Assembly: GCF_000002595.2 (NCBI RefSeq)
Contig: NC_057005.1
Span: 5,207,235-5,271,234, forward strand
DNA: 64,000 nt
Direction: 5' to 3'
Source of the DNA: Chlamydomonas reinhardtii
Taxonomy: Eukaryota > Chlorophyta > Chlorophyceae > Chlamydomonadales > Chlamydomonadaceae
The notes under the pieces are model-generated. The model was not told where the DNA came from, did no database searches, and was given only the letters and a program-made list of their open reading frames with translations. Position 1 is the stretch's first letter. Each line of letters opens with the position of its first letter. The position numbers and the translations under genes were made by a program. Positions 35,583-47,700 of the stretch are shown here, piece after piece.

Positions 35583-38500
35583 ATGGGAGAGGCTCAAGGA
35601 AGCAAGCAGCAAGGGCTTGGAATGCAGCTCTTGGTAACATATTCGTAAGTGACACAGAAAACGGGCTTGCTTGTCGTCGCAAAGCTGGCACTGGATGCCT
35701 GTGCGCAAGCAACCCGCGTGCTAACTGCTTCTCTGTGCCACGCAGGTACATGTTCATATGGTAAGGAGTAAAACACAAAACTACCGTGCTGAATGCGGTG
35801 TTGAATTCGCCGGGTCAACTCGCCCCCTGGGCCAAATACTTCCTCGGATATGTGTCTTATCTCGCCTCTGTGTGCGCAGGATCTTTCTATCGGCTGCCGT
35901 GATCATGGTCAACAAGTATGTGCTGTCGATGAGCGGCTTTCCTTACCCGGTTGCCCTTACCTGCACGCACATGGGCTTCTGCTCTATACTAGCATTCGTG
36001 CTGGTGAAGGGAGGGTTCGTAGAAGCAGTCAACATCACCGCTGACACTTACCTGAGGTGAGCTGGAGCGTTGCAACGGCCCACGGCGGCCGTTTGACGGG
36101 TCGGTCGTGCCAGGTGGCGGGCGCGTGGCCCGCGCTGCTGCCCGGGGGCCCCCGAGGACGCGAAACTGCCGCGTCCACGACTGACTCATAACGCTGCCGT
36201 CATAACGCACCGCCCTGCAGCTGTATCCTGCCCATCGGCCTGCTGTTCGCGGGCACTCTGTGGCTGGGCAACGCCGCCTACCTATACCTGTCCGTGTCCT
36301 TCATCCAGATGCTCAAGGTACGGGCGCGGGCGCGTGGCAGGCAGCAACCGCAGCCTCCTGCTTGCCGGCATATGCACACCGGCAGACGGCTGAGATGACT
36401 CCATGGCTGCTGCCAACGTGCAGGCGTCCATGCCCATGGTCGTGTTCGTTGTGGGCGTGGGCTTCGCGACGGAGAAGTTCACCACGCGGGTGGCCCTCAA
36501 CATGGTGGTGGTGGGCACCGGAATCGCCATTGCGTCATATGGTGAGCCGGCATACTGTGTGCCGGAGATTCTGAGGTGGCTGTGGGGCATGCCAAGTACC
36601 GAGCCGTGTCCCTGACGTGACTTGACCTCGAGCTTGTGGTGGTTGTGTCCTGTCGTCTGGTCGTCTGACCGTCGCCACTCCCACATCTACATCCCACCGT
36701 TAACACTGCCTCTCGCGCTCTTTGTGTACAGGCGAGATCCACTTCGTCGTGGTCGGCGTGCTGCTGCAGGTGGGTGTTGGGCAGAAGTTCTGCTGTTCCT
36801 GGGCAGGTTGGGTCACAGGCTTCGTGCTATGTGGCTGCGTCAACGGCGGGCAGTGCGCGTGGAACTCAAGTCAGCAACAACCATAGCCGGGAATACACAA
36901 GGCGGCCCAAGGCCGTCAGAAGCAGCGGGACTTGACTTCAGGTGGTACCGTAATGGGGTTCCCGGGTGTAAACGGGGGTACCGTAGTGGGGTTCCCGGGA
37001 AGTGGATGCGCAACACAACTCAGTGAAGGCGCACGGCGCGTAATATGCAACCACTCCGCGGTACAGGACGCCTGAAAGCTCACTGGCCGCCGTGTCAATG
37101 GGAGGGGCGGGGACGTTGCGCTCCGTCTGGGAAGACAGTGCATAGGGACTGGGCAAGCTGAATACGGAGGTAACGTAGGCATGCAGCTTCCACGTGTCTG
37201 ACCCGCGCTCTGGCTTGGGGCTGGGCGCTACACCCTCTCGTCGTACAGCTCCATCGCGAGATGGAAACCCAACTCATGTGGCCTTTCGCAAACATCAAAA
37301 GCGCCCACGGCAGTGCACCCACCGGTTGGGCCCCCCGCTGGCGAGGTCAGACCAGCAGTGGTGTGGGGGTTGGTGGCCCTGGCGCTGCCGTGGCGCCCTC
37401 GGAGGTTGCGGCGGCGTGGACATGCCATACCTCTGGACCAGCTGAGGGCCAGCCACCAGGGGGCGGCTGCCGCTGCAGGCCGCTGCAGCAGGCGCTCGCT
37501 TGCATGCTTGCGAGCGGGACCCCATCAGGACTGGCCCCCATCGGCAATGGCCGTGCGGGGTTGGGGTTGAGGATAACGACAGGCCTGGCGGTGCAACAGC
37601 GCCCCCGGCCTTAGGCCGCGGTTGACTGCCGTGTTGTGGCCATGGCTATCGGATGACAGTAATGCGGGGTGCTGCAGCCATAGCAGGTTTGCGCCTTCAA
37701 GCCTTCAAGCTCCCCCCCTGTACTGCGCGCCCTGATTTTGCAGGTTGGCAGCATTGCCACGGAGAGCGTGCGCCTGACGCTCGTGCAGATCCTGCTGCAA
37801 AAGCGCGGCATTAAGATGAACCCCGTGTCCACGCTATACCACATCGCGCCCTGCTGCTTCGTGTTCCTGTTCCTGCCCTTCATCTACATTGAGCTGCCCA
37901 AGATGGTGAACGACCCCAACCTCAACGTCAACATTCCGCTGCTGCTGCTCAGCGCGGCGTGCGCCTTCGGTGAGAAGCCGGGTGGTTGTAGGTGGGGCAC
38001 GGGCAGCAGGCAGCTAGGCACAGCGGCGGCGGAGCTATCGCATACCGTATGGTCACCATCGTAACTGATCAGCGGGATGTGCACCAATGTATGCGTCGCT
38101 GACCCACTTGCCCTTTGTTGCATGCAGCCCTCAACATGTCCGTGTTCCTGCTCATTGGCAAGACCTCGGCGCTGACCATGAACGTGGCTGGTGTCATCAA
38201 GGACTGGCTGCTCATTCTGCTCTCGGTCGTGCTCTACGGGTGAGTGCGCCGCGCTGGGCCTCAGCTGGTGCTCTGGTTGAGCGCTCCGCTTACTAGCCAT
38301 GTGACACAACCGAGGACGGCCGCATCAAAGTGTGCTGACCACCGGCACAGTCCCTATGCCCGGCAAAACACAACCCAGCAGTGACCGCACTCCCTTGCTC
38401 CTGCTGCAGGTCGCCAGTGACTCGCACGCAGCTGTTCGGGTACGGCCTGGCGTTCCTGGGCGTCATGTACTACAACTACGCCAAGGTGGAGCAGATGAAG

Positions 38501-38584
38501 GCCAGCGCGGCGGCGGCGGCGAAGGCGCCGGAGAAGCAGCCACTGGTGGAGTCTGGGGACCAGGGTAAATCGGACAACGCGTAA
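35583..38584 (+). CDS. Triose-phosphate-translocator-family (sugar-phosphate or nucleotide-sugar) transporter
   Basis: Nine exons: 35583-35644, 35746-35760, 35880-36056, 36221-36317, 36424-36541, 36732-36769, 37744-37969, 38128-38239, 38410-38584; 339 residues. Hydrophobic segments throughout fit the ten-helix drug/metabolite-transporter fold. Recognisable stretches are [58 protein letters not shown] and [16 protein letters not shown], then [18 protein letters not shown]. This is the pattern of the plant group that includes Arabidopsis At3g17430 and At1g48230. There is no plastid transit peptide, so Golgi or another endomembrane is more likely than plastid. The C-tail is Lys/Glu-rich and cytosolic. 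Exon 2 is a 15-nt microexon coding part of YMFIW, needed to keep the frame. Intron 6 (974 nt) contains a dispersed repeat. Confidence 0.9.
35746..35760 (+). other. 15-nt microexon of the transporter gene
   Basis: Flanked by CGCAG and GTAAGG. Both junctions fall after the second base of a codon. Skipping it keeps the frame but deletes five residues at the first helix. Confidence 0.75.
36946..37003. repeat. Short tandem repeat in transporter intron 6
   Basis: Two imperfect copies, about 30 bp each, of a unit containing ggtaccgta and ggggttcccggg. Confidence 0.7.
37085..37312. repeat. Dispersed repeat, intronic copy
   Basis: Aligns by eye with 39850-40078 over about 225 bp. Shared blocks include gcgctccgtctgggaaga, aggcatgcagcttcc, gcgctacaccctc and cgtcgtacagc. 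The copies are clearly diverged. The class of element is not recognised. Confidence 0.75.
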
Positions 38585-39849
38585 GCGATGCCCTGTACAT
38601 CAGGCAGATACCTATTGTGTCTAGGGAAGCAGCGGTGACAGTCGCGGCAGCGCGGTGGCAGGCGAGGGTAAGGATAGTGTGATAGACAACCGTCATCAGG
38701 CCAACGGCGGCATAACGGCTGTCTCATGTGTGGCTCCATGCTGGCGAGCCTGGGACCTAGGCAGCTTGGAAGCCCGGGCAAGGGGTCAAGCGGTGTTACT
38801 GACACGGGCTCACATTTTTCTTGTTGGTTGGGCACCGCGTCATTGCCCGCCATGGACCGTTAGGAATGATATCCCTATTAGATAGGCGTGGTGAGCTTCA
38901 ATTTCATGGATGCTTGCGACCGGGCCGTAGTGAGTGAGATAGCGGTGTACGGAGTAATGTGCACTCGGGGAATAGGAGAATGGTCTTTGCCGTTTCAAGG
39001 TTGTGGATGGGTGTCCTGCTGGTGCCTTGGGTGGAATGTGTAAAGCGAGGAAAGGGCCAGATCTGCTATATGGTCTTGATGCACACGGGTTGCAACCAGC
39101 ATGCATGTGCACGTACATGCCAGAAGGAGCTTGGACCTGGAGGGCTAGGTGGTGGACATCCTAGCGTGGTGGACTGGTGGTGGTGCCCAACTCGTGGCTT
39201 GCTTGTAGGTGGCAAGCGAGGTGCGCCTGACAGCCCTGACTCTGATATTCATCCTCTAAACACGCCATGAGCGTGCCTCATGAGACTCGCTAAAAGTCCG
39301 TGGCATCGCATGCGTGCACGCAAGGAGGCGTGAAGCACCAGCTTGGTAGCTAGCTTGAACAGCTTGGCGCCAGGATTGCCGACCCGGCTTACGGTGGCAC
39401 GGGCTTACAGGTGGGGGGGGGGCATTCAACACGGTGCATCCCACCATTCAGCCACGCCCCCAAGGCCTCAACTGGGCCTTTCACCCACACATCCCCCCTT
39501 CCCCCTATGACTAACATTTTGATGAGTTGCGCTTGATATCCAATCGGGTTACGAAGTGTCGCCTTCGTTGCATTACGAAGGAGCCCAGCAAAGCAGCAAA
39601 GGCAGTCCGCCAGACTTTGCCAGACCGACATTGGGGCAGCACTTCAGCGGCGGTGTGTGACATGGGCACCCCTGGTGTGCGACAAAACAGAGGCTCGGCA
39701 CGAGAACCGCGTACGTAATACTACTGGGGACCCTTTTGGAATGGGCTAGGTGAGTAACTGCAGTAGAGTCGGGCTGCGGAGGCCGACTACAAGCCGAGCC
39801 AAACGGGGGAAGGAGGCAGGCGCTGGCAGGCGCGGCAGGGAAGCTTACC
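38585..39849 (+). other. 3' flank of the transporter; non-coding
   Basis: About 1.26 kb without a supported gene. It includes the transporter 3' untranslated region up to the TGTAA at 39039 and an 11-base G run near 39412. Confidence 0.5.
39039..39043 (+). terminator. Poly(A) signal TGTAA for the transporter
   Basis: First plus-strand TGTAA noticed after the stop, 455 nt downstream. Confidence 0.5.
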
Positions 39850-40078
39850 GGCCGCCGCGTCCGCCGCGTCGATGGGAAGTCGCGCTCCGTCTGGGAAGAG
39901 AGCCGAGCAAATGCTGGGATTCAGACGTAACTCACTATCAGGCATGCAGCTTCCGCGTGTCTGGCCTGCGTTTTGGCTACGGGCTTTGTCTCGTCGCGCT
40001 ACACCCTCGCGTCGTACAGCGCAATTGCGAGTTGGAAACCCAGCTTTTGTGGCGCTTGCGCAGACTTGCCGACTATTG
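39850..40078. repeat. Dispersed repeat, intergenic copy
   Basis: Partner of 37085-37312, same orientation, about 2.8 kb away and roughly 600 bp upstream of the LARP start codon. Confidence 0.75.
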
Positions 40079-40683
40079 TTTGGGTTTGCTGGCCATTTGC
40101 AAACACCAAGAGACATCATTACTAGCATTATCCTCCTCCCCTCTCCTCCTATATACCCCTTACTGCATCGACTCAAACAACTTCGCTGACCCTCTTCAAT
40201 CGGGACTTCCATTCTATCACCGACTGCATCTTTCACTAATTGAGACTCGTCGATAAGCGGAGAGCATTGCAAAGTGAGTAACCTGTAGCGGGGGTCAAGA
40301 GTCGCGGGACCCCGTAGCAGCGCGACGTGGGGTTTGTGCTCCAATTGAGCGTTTTTGTGAGTCTGCTGACGTCGCAAATTGTTAGAGCGGTCCGTGGGCG
40401 CCTGGCGTCTCTCGCGCTCACTTCCACAATTGCCTTCTCTCGCCGGGCCCCGGAGCGCAGCAGGCCAGCTCAGGATTGCCTACTATGATAGCTTCATGCC
40501 AATTCTGACCTAACAATTAAAGTCGGCTGGGTTCGCACTCGCTTTGCTGGCGTGGCGGTGCTTTTGGCGCGAGAGTGGCCGGCAACGCCCCTGACGCATT
40601 GCCCATATACGCACTTGCCCTTTTACATCCGTAGGCAGGCAGTGGCACACGAATTGGAGTGAGCTACAAGGGTACCACCAGCA
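40079..40683 (+). promoter_or_regulatory. Upstream region of the LARP gene
   Basis: 600 bp with CT-rich stretches (near 40130-40150). No specific element is identified. Confidence 0.35.
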
Positions 40684-43598
40684 ATGGCGGACCACAAGGC
40701 AACATCCGCGGCCGGCTCAGACGCGGAGGTGTTCCTGTCTGCTTCGGAGGACGAGTCAGTGCAGCAGGAGATTACGCCGGAGCTTCTTTCCGCGCTCGTG
40801 AAGCAGGTGTGGAGGCGCATCCAGGGTTCTTGCGCGCCCTTCTGGCGACTCGGTCCCGCAATCTGCAGCGCGCCTTGCTCCTCAACGCGCCCAACGGGAT
40901 CGGCAATATATGGCATACGTCCTTGAGGCTAACGCTAGCCACGTCGCGCGCTCGCAGGTTGAGTTTTACTTTTCTGATGCTAACCTACCCACGGACAAGA
41001 AACTGCTCAAGCAGATCCGCAAGGATCCTGACGGCTTTGGTAAGCCAAGCGGCGAGGGAGAGGTCGCGTTTGGGGCGGGAGTAGGCGTAGTACGTTTCTC
41101 ACACTCCGGGCAGTTTGACGGGCCTCCGCTGATCAGCCCCTTGCTGCCTTCTCTTCCGCGGCAGTGCCTGTCAAGCTGTTCGCCAACTTCCGCAAGGTGC
41201 GGGCCCTGTCCAAAGACGTGGCTATTATTACCGAGGCGCTGCGCAACGCCAAGCTGCTGCAGCTGTCGGAGGACGGCAAGCGCGTGAAGCGCCTGGTAGC
41301 GGTGCCTGACTACGACATCTCCGACATCCAGCGCCGCACTATCGTGGTGGAAAACCTGCCGGCCCTGCCGAGCCCCACCATTGAGAGTGTGACGGACATG
41401 TTCCGCATGTACGGCCGCGTCAAGCTGGTCCGCATCTGCAGCCGCGAGTCCAAGGGCAAGCTTCCCAGCTGGCTGACGGTGAGTGCGCAGACGCCTGTTT
41501 GTGCGTGGGGTAAGACACCTAAAAGGGCTTGCGGACTACCTGCTCTGCCGATGCCAGCTAGTGCACCTTCTGACCCCTTTGTGCCTTTCCCCCGTTGCTC
41601 TCCTCCATCCTGCAGAGCTCGTGCCAGAACATGCAGGGCCAGCACGCGTACGTGGAGTTTGAGGACGAGGAGGGCGCGGTGCTGGCGGCGGCGGCGCTGG
41701 CGCAGGAGTACGACGCCCCCGATGGCGCCGTGCAGGTGCGCCGCCTGCTGGCGTGTATAGCCGAGCACCGTGAGCGCCGCAGCGGCGCCGGCGCCAGCAG
41801 CTTCGGTGGCAGCAGCGTGCAGGGCGGCATGAGCGGCAGCCGCAAGGGCAGCCGCGACGTGTCGCCCAACCGGCCCGCCGCCGCCAGCAGCCGCCGCAAC
41901 AGCCACGGCGGCATGTCCTCGGGCGGCGCCACCATGACCAACACCTCGTACGGCGGCGCCTACTCGTCCTGCGGCGGCGCCAGCAGCCACGGCGGCTGGG
42001 CGTCCATGGGCGGCGCCGCGCCCGCCGACTTCGGCCATGCACACCTGCACGTTCCGCACCACCACCACTCGTACGGTGGTGCGTATGAGCACTTCGGCGG
42101 TAGCCGCCGTGGCAGTGGTGGTGGCGCGCCCTCGTGCGGCGGGGCCGCCCTGCCGCCGCCCCCTCCGCCCCCCCGCCGCAGCTGTGACAGCGCCCCCGCA
42201 TCGGAGCTGCTGCACTCGGCTCTGGTGGCGCCCCCGCCCCCGCCGCCCCCGCCCCCGGCTCACGCCCCGGCGATGCCCCTGCCCGTGCCGTCAGCCGCCG
42301 CCGCGCCTGCACCCGCGCAGCCGCCGCGCCTGAACATCTACCGCCCGCCTGCCAAGCGGCTTTCGGATGGCGTGTCGGGCGTGCCTGCGTCCGCGGCCTC
42401 GCCCCTGCTCCGCTCCTCGGGAGGCAGCTTCACCAGCGGCGGCAGCAGCCACTGCGGCAGCGCTGCCAGCAGCCTGGTTCCTAGCGCCGTCAGCACGCCC
42501 ACCGTGGCGTCGCAGCTGGCGTCGCACACGGCGCCCCTGGTTGCCGTGTCGCCGCCGCTGGCCTCGCGCCCCATGGCTGTGTCGGCTGGCGGCAAGCCGC
42601 CCGTGCCACACGCCGCGCACGCTAAGCCTGAGCCGGCTGCCGCGCTACCCGGCAACGCCCTGGCTGAGGCCATTGCCGCCGCCGCCGCCGAGCGCCGCGC
42701 CTCTGAGGCTGGCGCCAAGGCGCCCGAGGCTGCAGTGGCCGCCGCCCCGCGCGCCCCAATTTCAGTGGCGGTTGCCGCCGCGCCGTCGGCGCCCAAGTTC
42801 GTCCTGGACTTGCCCGCCGGCGCCTCGGCCCGCCGCTCCTCGCCGCCTGGCACGGCCTCGGGCGAGGCTGCGGTCGTGAGCCCTAGTGGCGCGCCTTTGG
42901 CGCCCAAGATGCTGCGCGCCGCGGCACCCGCCGGCGCCATGCCTGTGGCCGCCGCCGCCGCGCCGGCCGCGCGCGCCACGCAGATGGTTGCGGACGTGGA
43001 GGGCTTCATCAACAACATCCTGGCCTCGTCCATTCCTACGCCCCGCAACACCGGGGCTGCCGCGGGTGGCAAGCCCGCCGTGCGCAAGCAGCCCGCGCCG
43101 AAGCAGCTCGCGTCGCCGATGCACCCCCAGGACGCCGCCACCGCTGTCGCGGGCATTCTGGCGTCGGCGCTGCGCAGTAAGGCCTCGTCTGCGGCGGCGC
43201 CCGCCGCCGTTGCCCCCAGCGCTGCCGCACCGGCCGGCCCCATGATCTTCCTGACCGCGGTCATGGACGGCGGCGACATTGCCGCCGCCGACCTGGAGCA
43301 CGCCGTCACCGTTAGCGTGCACATGCCTGCCGCCGCGGCGCCGAAGTCGGCCGCCACCACCCCGGCCAAAGGTGCCGGCCACTCGGCCGTGCCCAAGCAC
43401 AGCCCCAGTGCGGCCCTGCGCTCCAGCGGGGGCGGCCTGACGGTGGGCTCGACCTCGCCGGTGCTGGCCGCCGCGGCGTCCGTCTCGGACGGCGGCGCGG
43501 CGGGCTCTGGGCACGTGACGCCAGCGTCGGCCATGGTGCATGTGGCGCGCGGCCCCGACGGCTCCCGTGGCTTCGGCCGCCGCGGTCTGGTGGCCTAA
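40684..43598 (+). CDS. LARP6: La-related protein, LARP6 type
   Basis: Four exons: 40684-40806, 40958-41039, 41165-41478, 41616-43598; 833 residues. The La motif spans residues about 29-115: ITPELLSALVKQVEFYFSDA, NLPTDKKL and the aromatic and basic residues after it, then VPVKLFANFRKVRAL. An RRM-like domain follows (RTIVVENLP...FRMYGRVKLVRI...HAYVEFEDEEGA; about 135-230). The remaining 600 residues are Ala/Ser/Pro/His-rich and likely disordered. The extreme C-terminus has RGPDGSRGFGRRG, a SUZ-C-type motif seen in plant LARP6 proteins. LARP6 proteins bind structured 5' leaders or poly(U)/A tracts and control translation and localisation of messages. Here the RNA target is unknown. The start ATG is the first in frame and is followed by an acidic N-terminus typical of the family. 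Confidence 0.9.
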
Positions 43599-44707
43599 GC
43601 AGCGGAGTGGATGCATGTAGCGGCGCCGTATCTTAGTTGCGTTTGTTTGGTATGGTACCGGTGTCGTTAACTGCACTGAGGATGTTTGTACTAACTGCAG
43701 GGTTGGATTGGTGTTGTTTCATGCAAGCGAGCATCGTGGCTTGATGCCGGATTCCGTTTGAGGTCTGCAAGCGCAACAGGTGCTTGCCGGGGCTGCGGAA
43801 TGGTTTGGCCACAACGCGATGTTGTGTGCGTCCCATGCATGTGGTGTGATACTTGAGTTAGAAGTAACGGCTGCTAGTAGCCACCGCCAGACTCTAGAGA
43901 GAGGGGTTGTAGAGTAGCCAAGGCTCGCAGGTATCCTCTCGGGTGTGACGCAAGGTGCGATGTTAGCAGAGCGCGGCTGCACAAGTGCGCGCCTAGAAGC
44001 AATGTGATGGAGGCGGCAGGGTCTCCTTAGTCTTTAGCACAACGATAGTGCGGTTGGCGCGGCTGGGTTTTGCGTCCATCTCTTTTCTGCTGATTTATTT
44101 CTTTTCTTAGCTCTACATTAATTGAACCTCTAGCTCTTTTACCTAGACTCCTCATAGATAGACCCTGCGGGGGCTGAGGAACCACTCTTTCTCCAACGTT
44201 AGATGGCCGAGACCGGCGTGCGCGCACAACAGTGCAGTTGTAAAGTTGATGAACGTTCGACCCTCAAGACTCTATCCAGTGCTTCTGCAGTGGCACGCAC
44301 AGGCAACCAGCAGGTTCCGTTACCAGCACTGCAGCAGCCACCTTCACGCTTTGCTTGCAGCAGTACAGTTGGGTGCACCCAGGTTGACCGTCCGTCAGAC
44401 GACAGTGTGGGCATCATTCGTCCTGTACAACTCTAGAAGGCCCTCAGTGAACAGCCCCAAGATAAATTGTAACAGCCGGGGGTTGGGCCAACCTGGACCA
44501 ACAGGGGTGCGATCCGGTGTGGACCAACCAATACAATACCATGTGTACCAACATGGGCAGACCAGAGTGGAGAGCGGATGATGACAAAACCCGGCAACCT
44601 CATATGGCCAATTGCAGAACCTAGTCCCGACTTCCCTCGGCATGTGCTAGCATAGCAGATACATACTCTATAGGATAGAAGGTATCTTGACTTGGAGGCT
44701 CGCCACG
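43599..44707 (+). other. 3' flank of LARP and CCDC47 promoter
   Basis: 1.1 kb with no gene. Plus-strand TGTAA occurs at 44239 and 44469, so the LARP 3' untranslated region would be about 640 nt, leaving about 460 bp before the CCDC47 ATG. Confidence 0.5.
44239..44243 (+). terminator. Candidate poly(A) signal for LARP
   Basis: TGTAA 640 nt after the stop codon. A second copy is at 44469. Confidence 0.45.
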
Positions 44708-47700
44708 ATGGGGGCCCGACGATGGCTGAGTAGTTTAGGTTTGTTGGCGATTTTGGCTCTAAGCAGCACAATTATACTACATGCAGCTGCTAGTAAAGCT
44801 GCAGAGCTGGAAGGACTTGACGCGCCGGAGGATGAGGTTGTGCCGCAGCCTGCCGGGGTCGGCCAGGACGTTTTCGCAAGCGATCACGCACAGACAAAGG
44901 AGTCAAAACATGACCCTGCCGCGAAACCCCGGGCAGCGGCTCAGCCAAAGCCCAAGATCGTTGCCCCCGCAGCACCGCGCACGTATTACATGGAAATTGT
45001 TGCTGGTGGTGAGAAATTAGCTTTCTATGACGCTGCGAGAATCTCGCATACCTTCAACTTGAAAAAGTCTGGGGCTTAGGTCAGGGGGACTGCGGGGGAC
45101 TGCACACGCTCACGTGTCCTTGCCGCCTCCGACCCCCCCCCCCACCACACACACACACACACCACAGTGGTTGTGCTGCTTTACGTGATTGTTGCGCTGC
45201 TGGGCACGCGTGGCAATGATGCCATCGCTCAGGCCTTCGCAAGGTGTGGCAGGGCCTGCAAAGCCAGGGGGCGGCCAGGGATAAAGGTGAAATCATGTGG
45301 GACAACCACGGCTTCGTGACCCCCTCGCCTTTCCCACTTTCCCGAACCCAGCCTTTGCCACTATGCGCTGCTCTGCTCTACAACAGGCAGCACTGTGTCT
45401 CGCCCGACTCCATCTTCCCGCGCCAGTTTGCCATGTGCGGCGCCGGCGACCCTGGCCCCAACGGCGTGCGCTCGGCGCTGGTGAAGGAGAGCACCAACAC
45501 CTACAAGTTCTATGCCAGCGGCAGGAGGCACTGCCAGGTGGGCGGGGAAAGGGGGCATGGAACGTGTGGGGTGGGATGCAATGGTATGGGACAGGCACAT
45601 GATCGGCGAGAGAGCTGGAAGGCATTTGCCGCGCGCAGGCGGTCTGTAGAGCCACCCAGCTCCCGATGCATGCACGTCCATGTGCTATCCGGAGCCAGAG
45701 CACACGCAGCTGATAACCCCGCGGCGTCCTCATACTGAGCCCCTGGGCAGCAGGCAGCCCGTCCCGCTGCACCCGTAACACACCTGCATCCTGTGCTGCC
45801 TCTGGCTCACACCGCCTCAATCCATGCCGCGCCGCTGCACACGCACACACAGGGTCTGCTGGCCACGCTGGTCCTGAAGAACCGCGCGGACCTGCTGGGC
45901 TGGCTGCTGGGGCTGTTCTTCCCGCAGGAGGACCTGCTGGAGGTGCGGGGGATGCCGTTGGGGCGGGGGTGCGGGGGCAGTGGAGGAGTGGAGGGGCAGT
46001 GGGGGCGGGGGCAGTGGAGGAGTGGAGGGGCAGTGGGGGCGGGGCAATGGAGGAGTGGAGGGGGGAGCGGCACTGGGCGGGACGCTGGCAACGGAGGCGC
46101 GGAGGCGGAGGTGGAGGCGGGCAGTTGAGAGGTGGAAGAGGGCGGGGAGGAGGAGGCGGGCAGTGGGGGGCGGGACAGAGGGCAGGTGGGGGCAGGGGTT
46201 GAGGCGAGGCGAGGGCGGGGCGGAGGTGGAGATGGCAGTGCGGTGAGGCGGGATGGGGTGGGACAGGTGCTGGGCACAACGCTGCGCTGCGTGTTGTTCA
46301 AGCCCTGAGGCTTCACGCCTACTCGCCTGATCGCCTGCCTGCCTGCCTGCCTGCCTTACCACCTACCCACAGATTGAGGTGTACGTGAGCGACATGTCGC
46401 CCATGGTCATGGCCGTGGCCACCCCGCGCCAGGTGGGGGCGGCGTGGGGCCTGGGCGTGTGCCGCAACCCACCAGCCTGTCCTTGCCGTTTGAACCCTTC
46501 GATCGCGGGCTGCGCTACCCACGCGCTCAACGGCAATCGGTTGCGTGCTGTGCACCCCGCAGGCCAAGGCGCTGCAGGACCGCCGCGACGTCCGCGCCTA
46601 CACCAAGCCGGTCAAGGTGCAGCCGCAACCGGGCGCCGCCGCGGGCGGCGACGGCGTCCCGTCCTGGAACAACGCCAAGCTGCAGGTGGGCGCGGGTGCG
46701 GGTGCGGGTGCGGTGTGGCGGCAGCAGGGCATTGGCTGGAGCACCGATGTATCCCCGGCCGCACTTCCGGGCTGGCGTGGGCACTCGCGTGCGTGCGGCT
46801 GACGGATTGGCCGCTGGTTGTCCTTGGTTCCATGAGGAATAGATATTGAAGAGTTGTGGTGCGGCCTCGCTACACAGGTGCTGGCCGAGCACAGCTCCTT
46901 CTTCTACGACCTGTTCGGAGAGCCGCGCCTGCACGGCATCTTCACCTCGGCCGCACACGCCGACAAGCTGCGCCTGTTCCGCAGGTGCGCCGCGGACCTC
47001 ACAGCGGACTACAGGGCCCCCGCTGCTGCCGCTGCCAGTGCTGCTGTTGCAATCATGTTCGCCACGGGTTTGGGGCTATGGGGCTTGGGCAGGCGTGCGC
47101 ACGCCACATGCTCCGCTGCCGCGCACTTTTGCAAGTGGCCATGCGGCCGACGTGTTGTGTTGTTGGCTCTGTGTGCCTCTGTGGCTGCAGCCTGCTGGTG
47201 AGCAGCGAGAACGGCGGCGGCCAGAAGCAGGTGCTGCGCTTTGTGTTCGCGCTGCCGTCGGCGGACGACATGGCCGCGCTGGCGCCGCTGCTGGCGCTGG
47301 TGCCGCTGCTGACCGACCTGGTGCGCGGAAGGGGGAGGCAAGGCGGGTTGGCCGTCCCTGACTGGCGGGAGTGGATTGGGGTACCGTAGTTATTGTCGAG
47401 CCCAGCTGAATCGAGACCCGGAGGCTTGGGCCTTCAGGGGGTACGGAGGCACAGGCGGAAGTATGAAGTCGCTGGGCTTGACGCAGGGCTGCGCACGGAA
47501 AGCACGTTGCTGATTATATGTTCCTTTGTTGCGGCTGCCGCCGCGCCTGCCGCAGGTGGCCATGTACCGCGTCAACCCGGAGCTGAAGAAGAAGCTGGCG
47601 GAGGCGCGCGCCCGCACAGAGGAGGCGCTGGCGGAGGCGGAGGAGGCGCGCAAGAAGCGGGTGGAGGCGCTGCAGCGGAAGAAGATCGAGAAGGCGCTCG

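Noticed and set aside
42338-43534. 398-codon minus-strand open frame
   Set aside because: Exact antisense of the LARP last exon. Its Ala/Gly-rich content mirrors the GC-rich sense codons, and no domain is present.
44687-44707. Longer N-terminus for CCDC47
   Set aside because: The upstream in-frame codon is TTG. The ATG at 44708 starts a good signal/TM segment.
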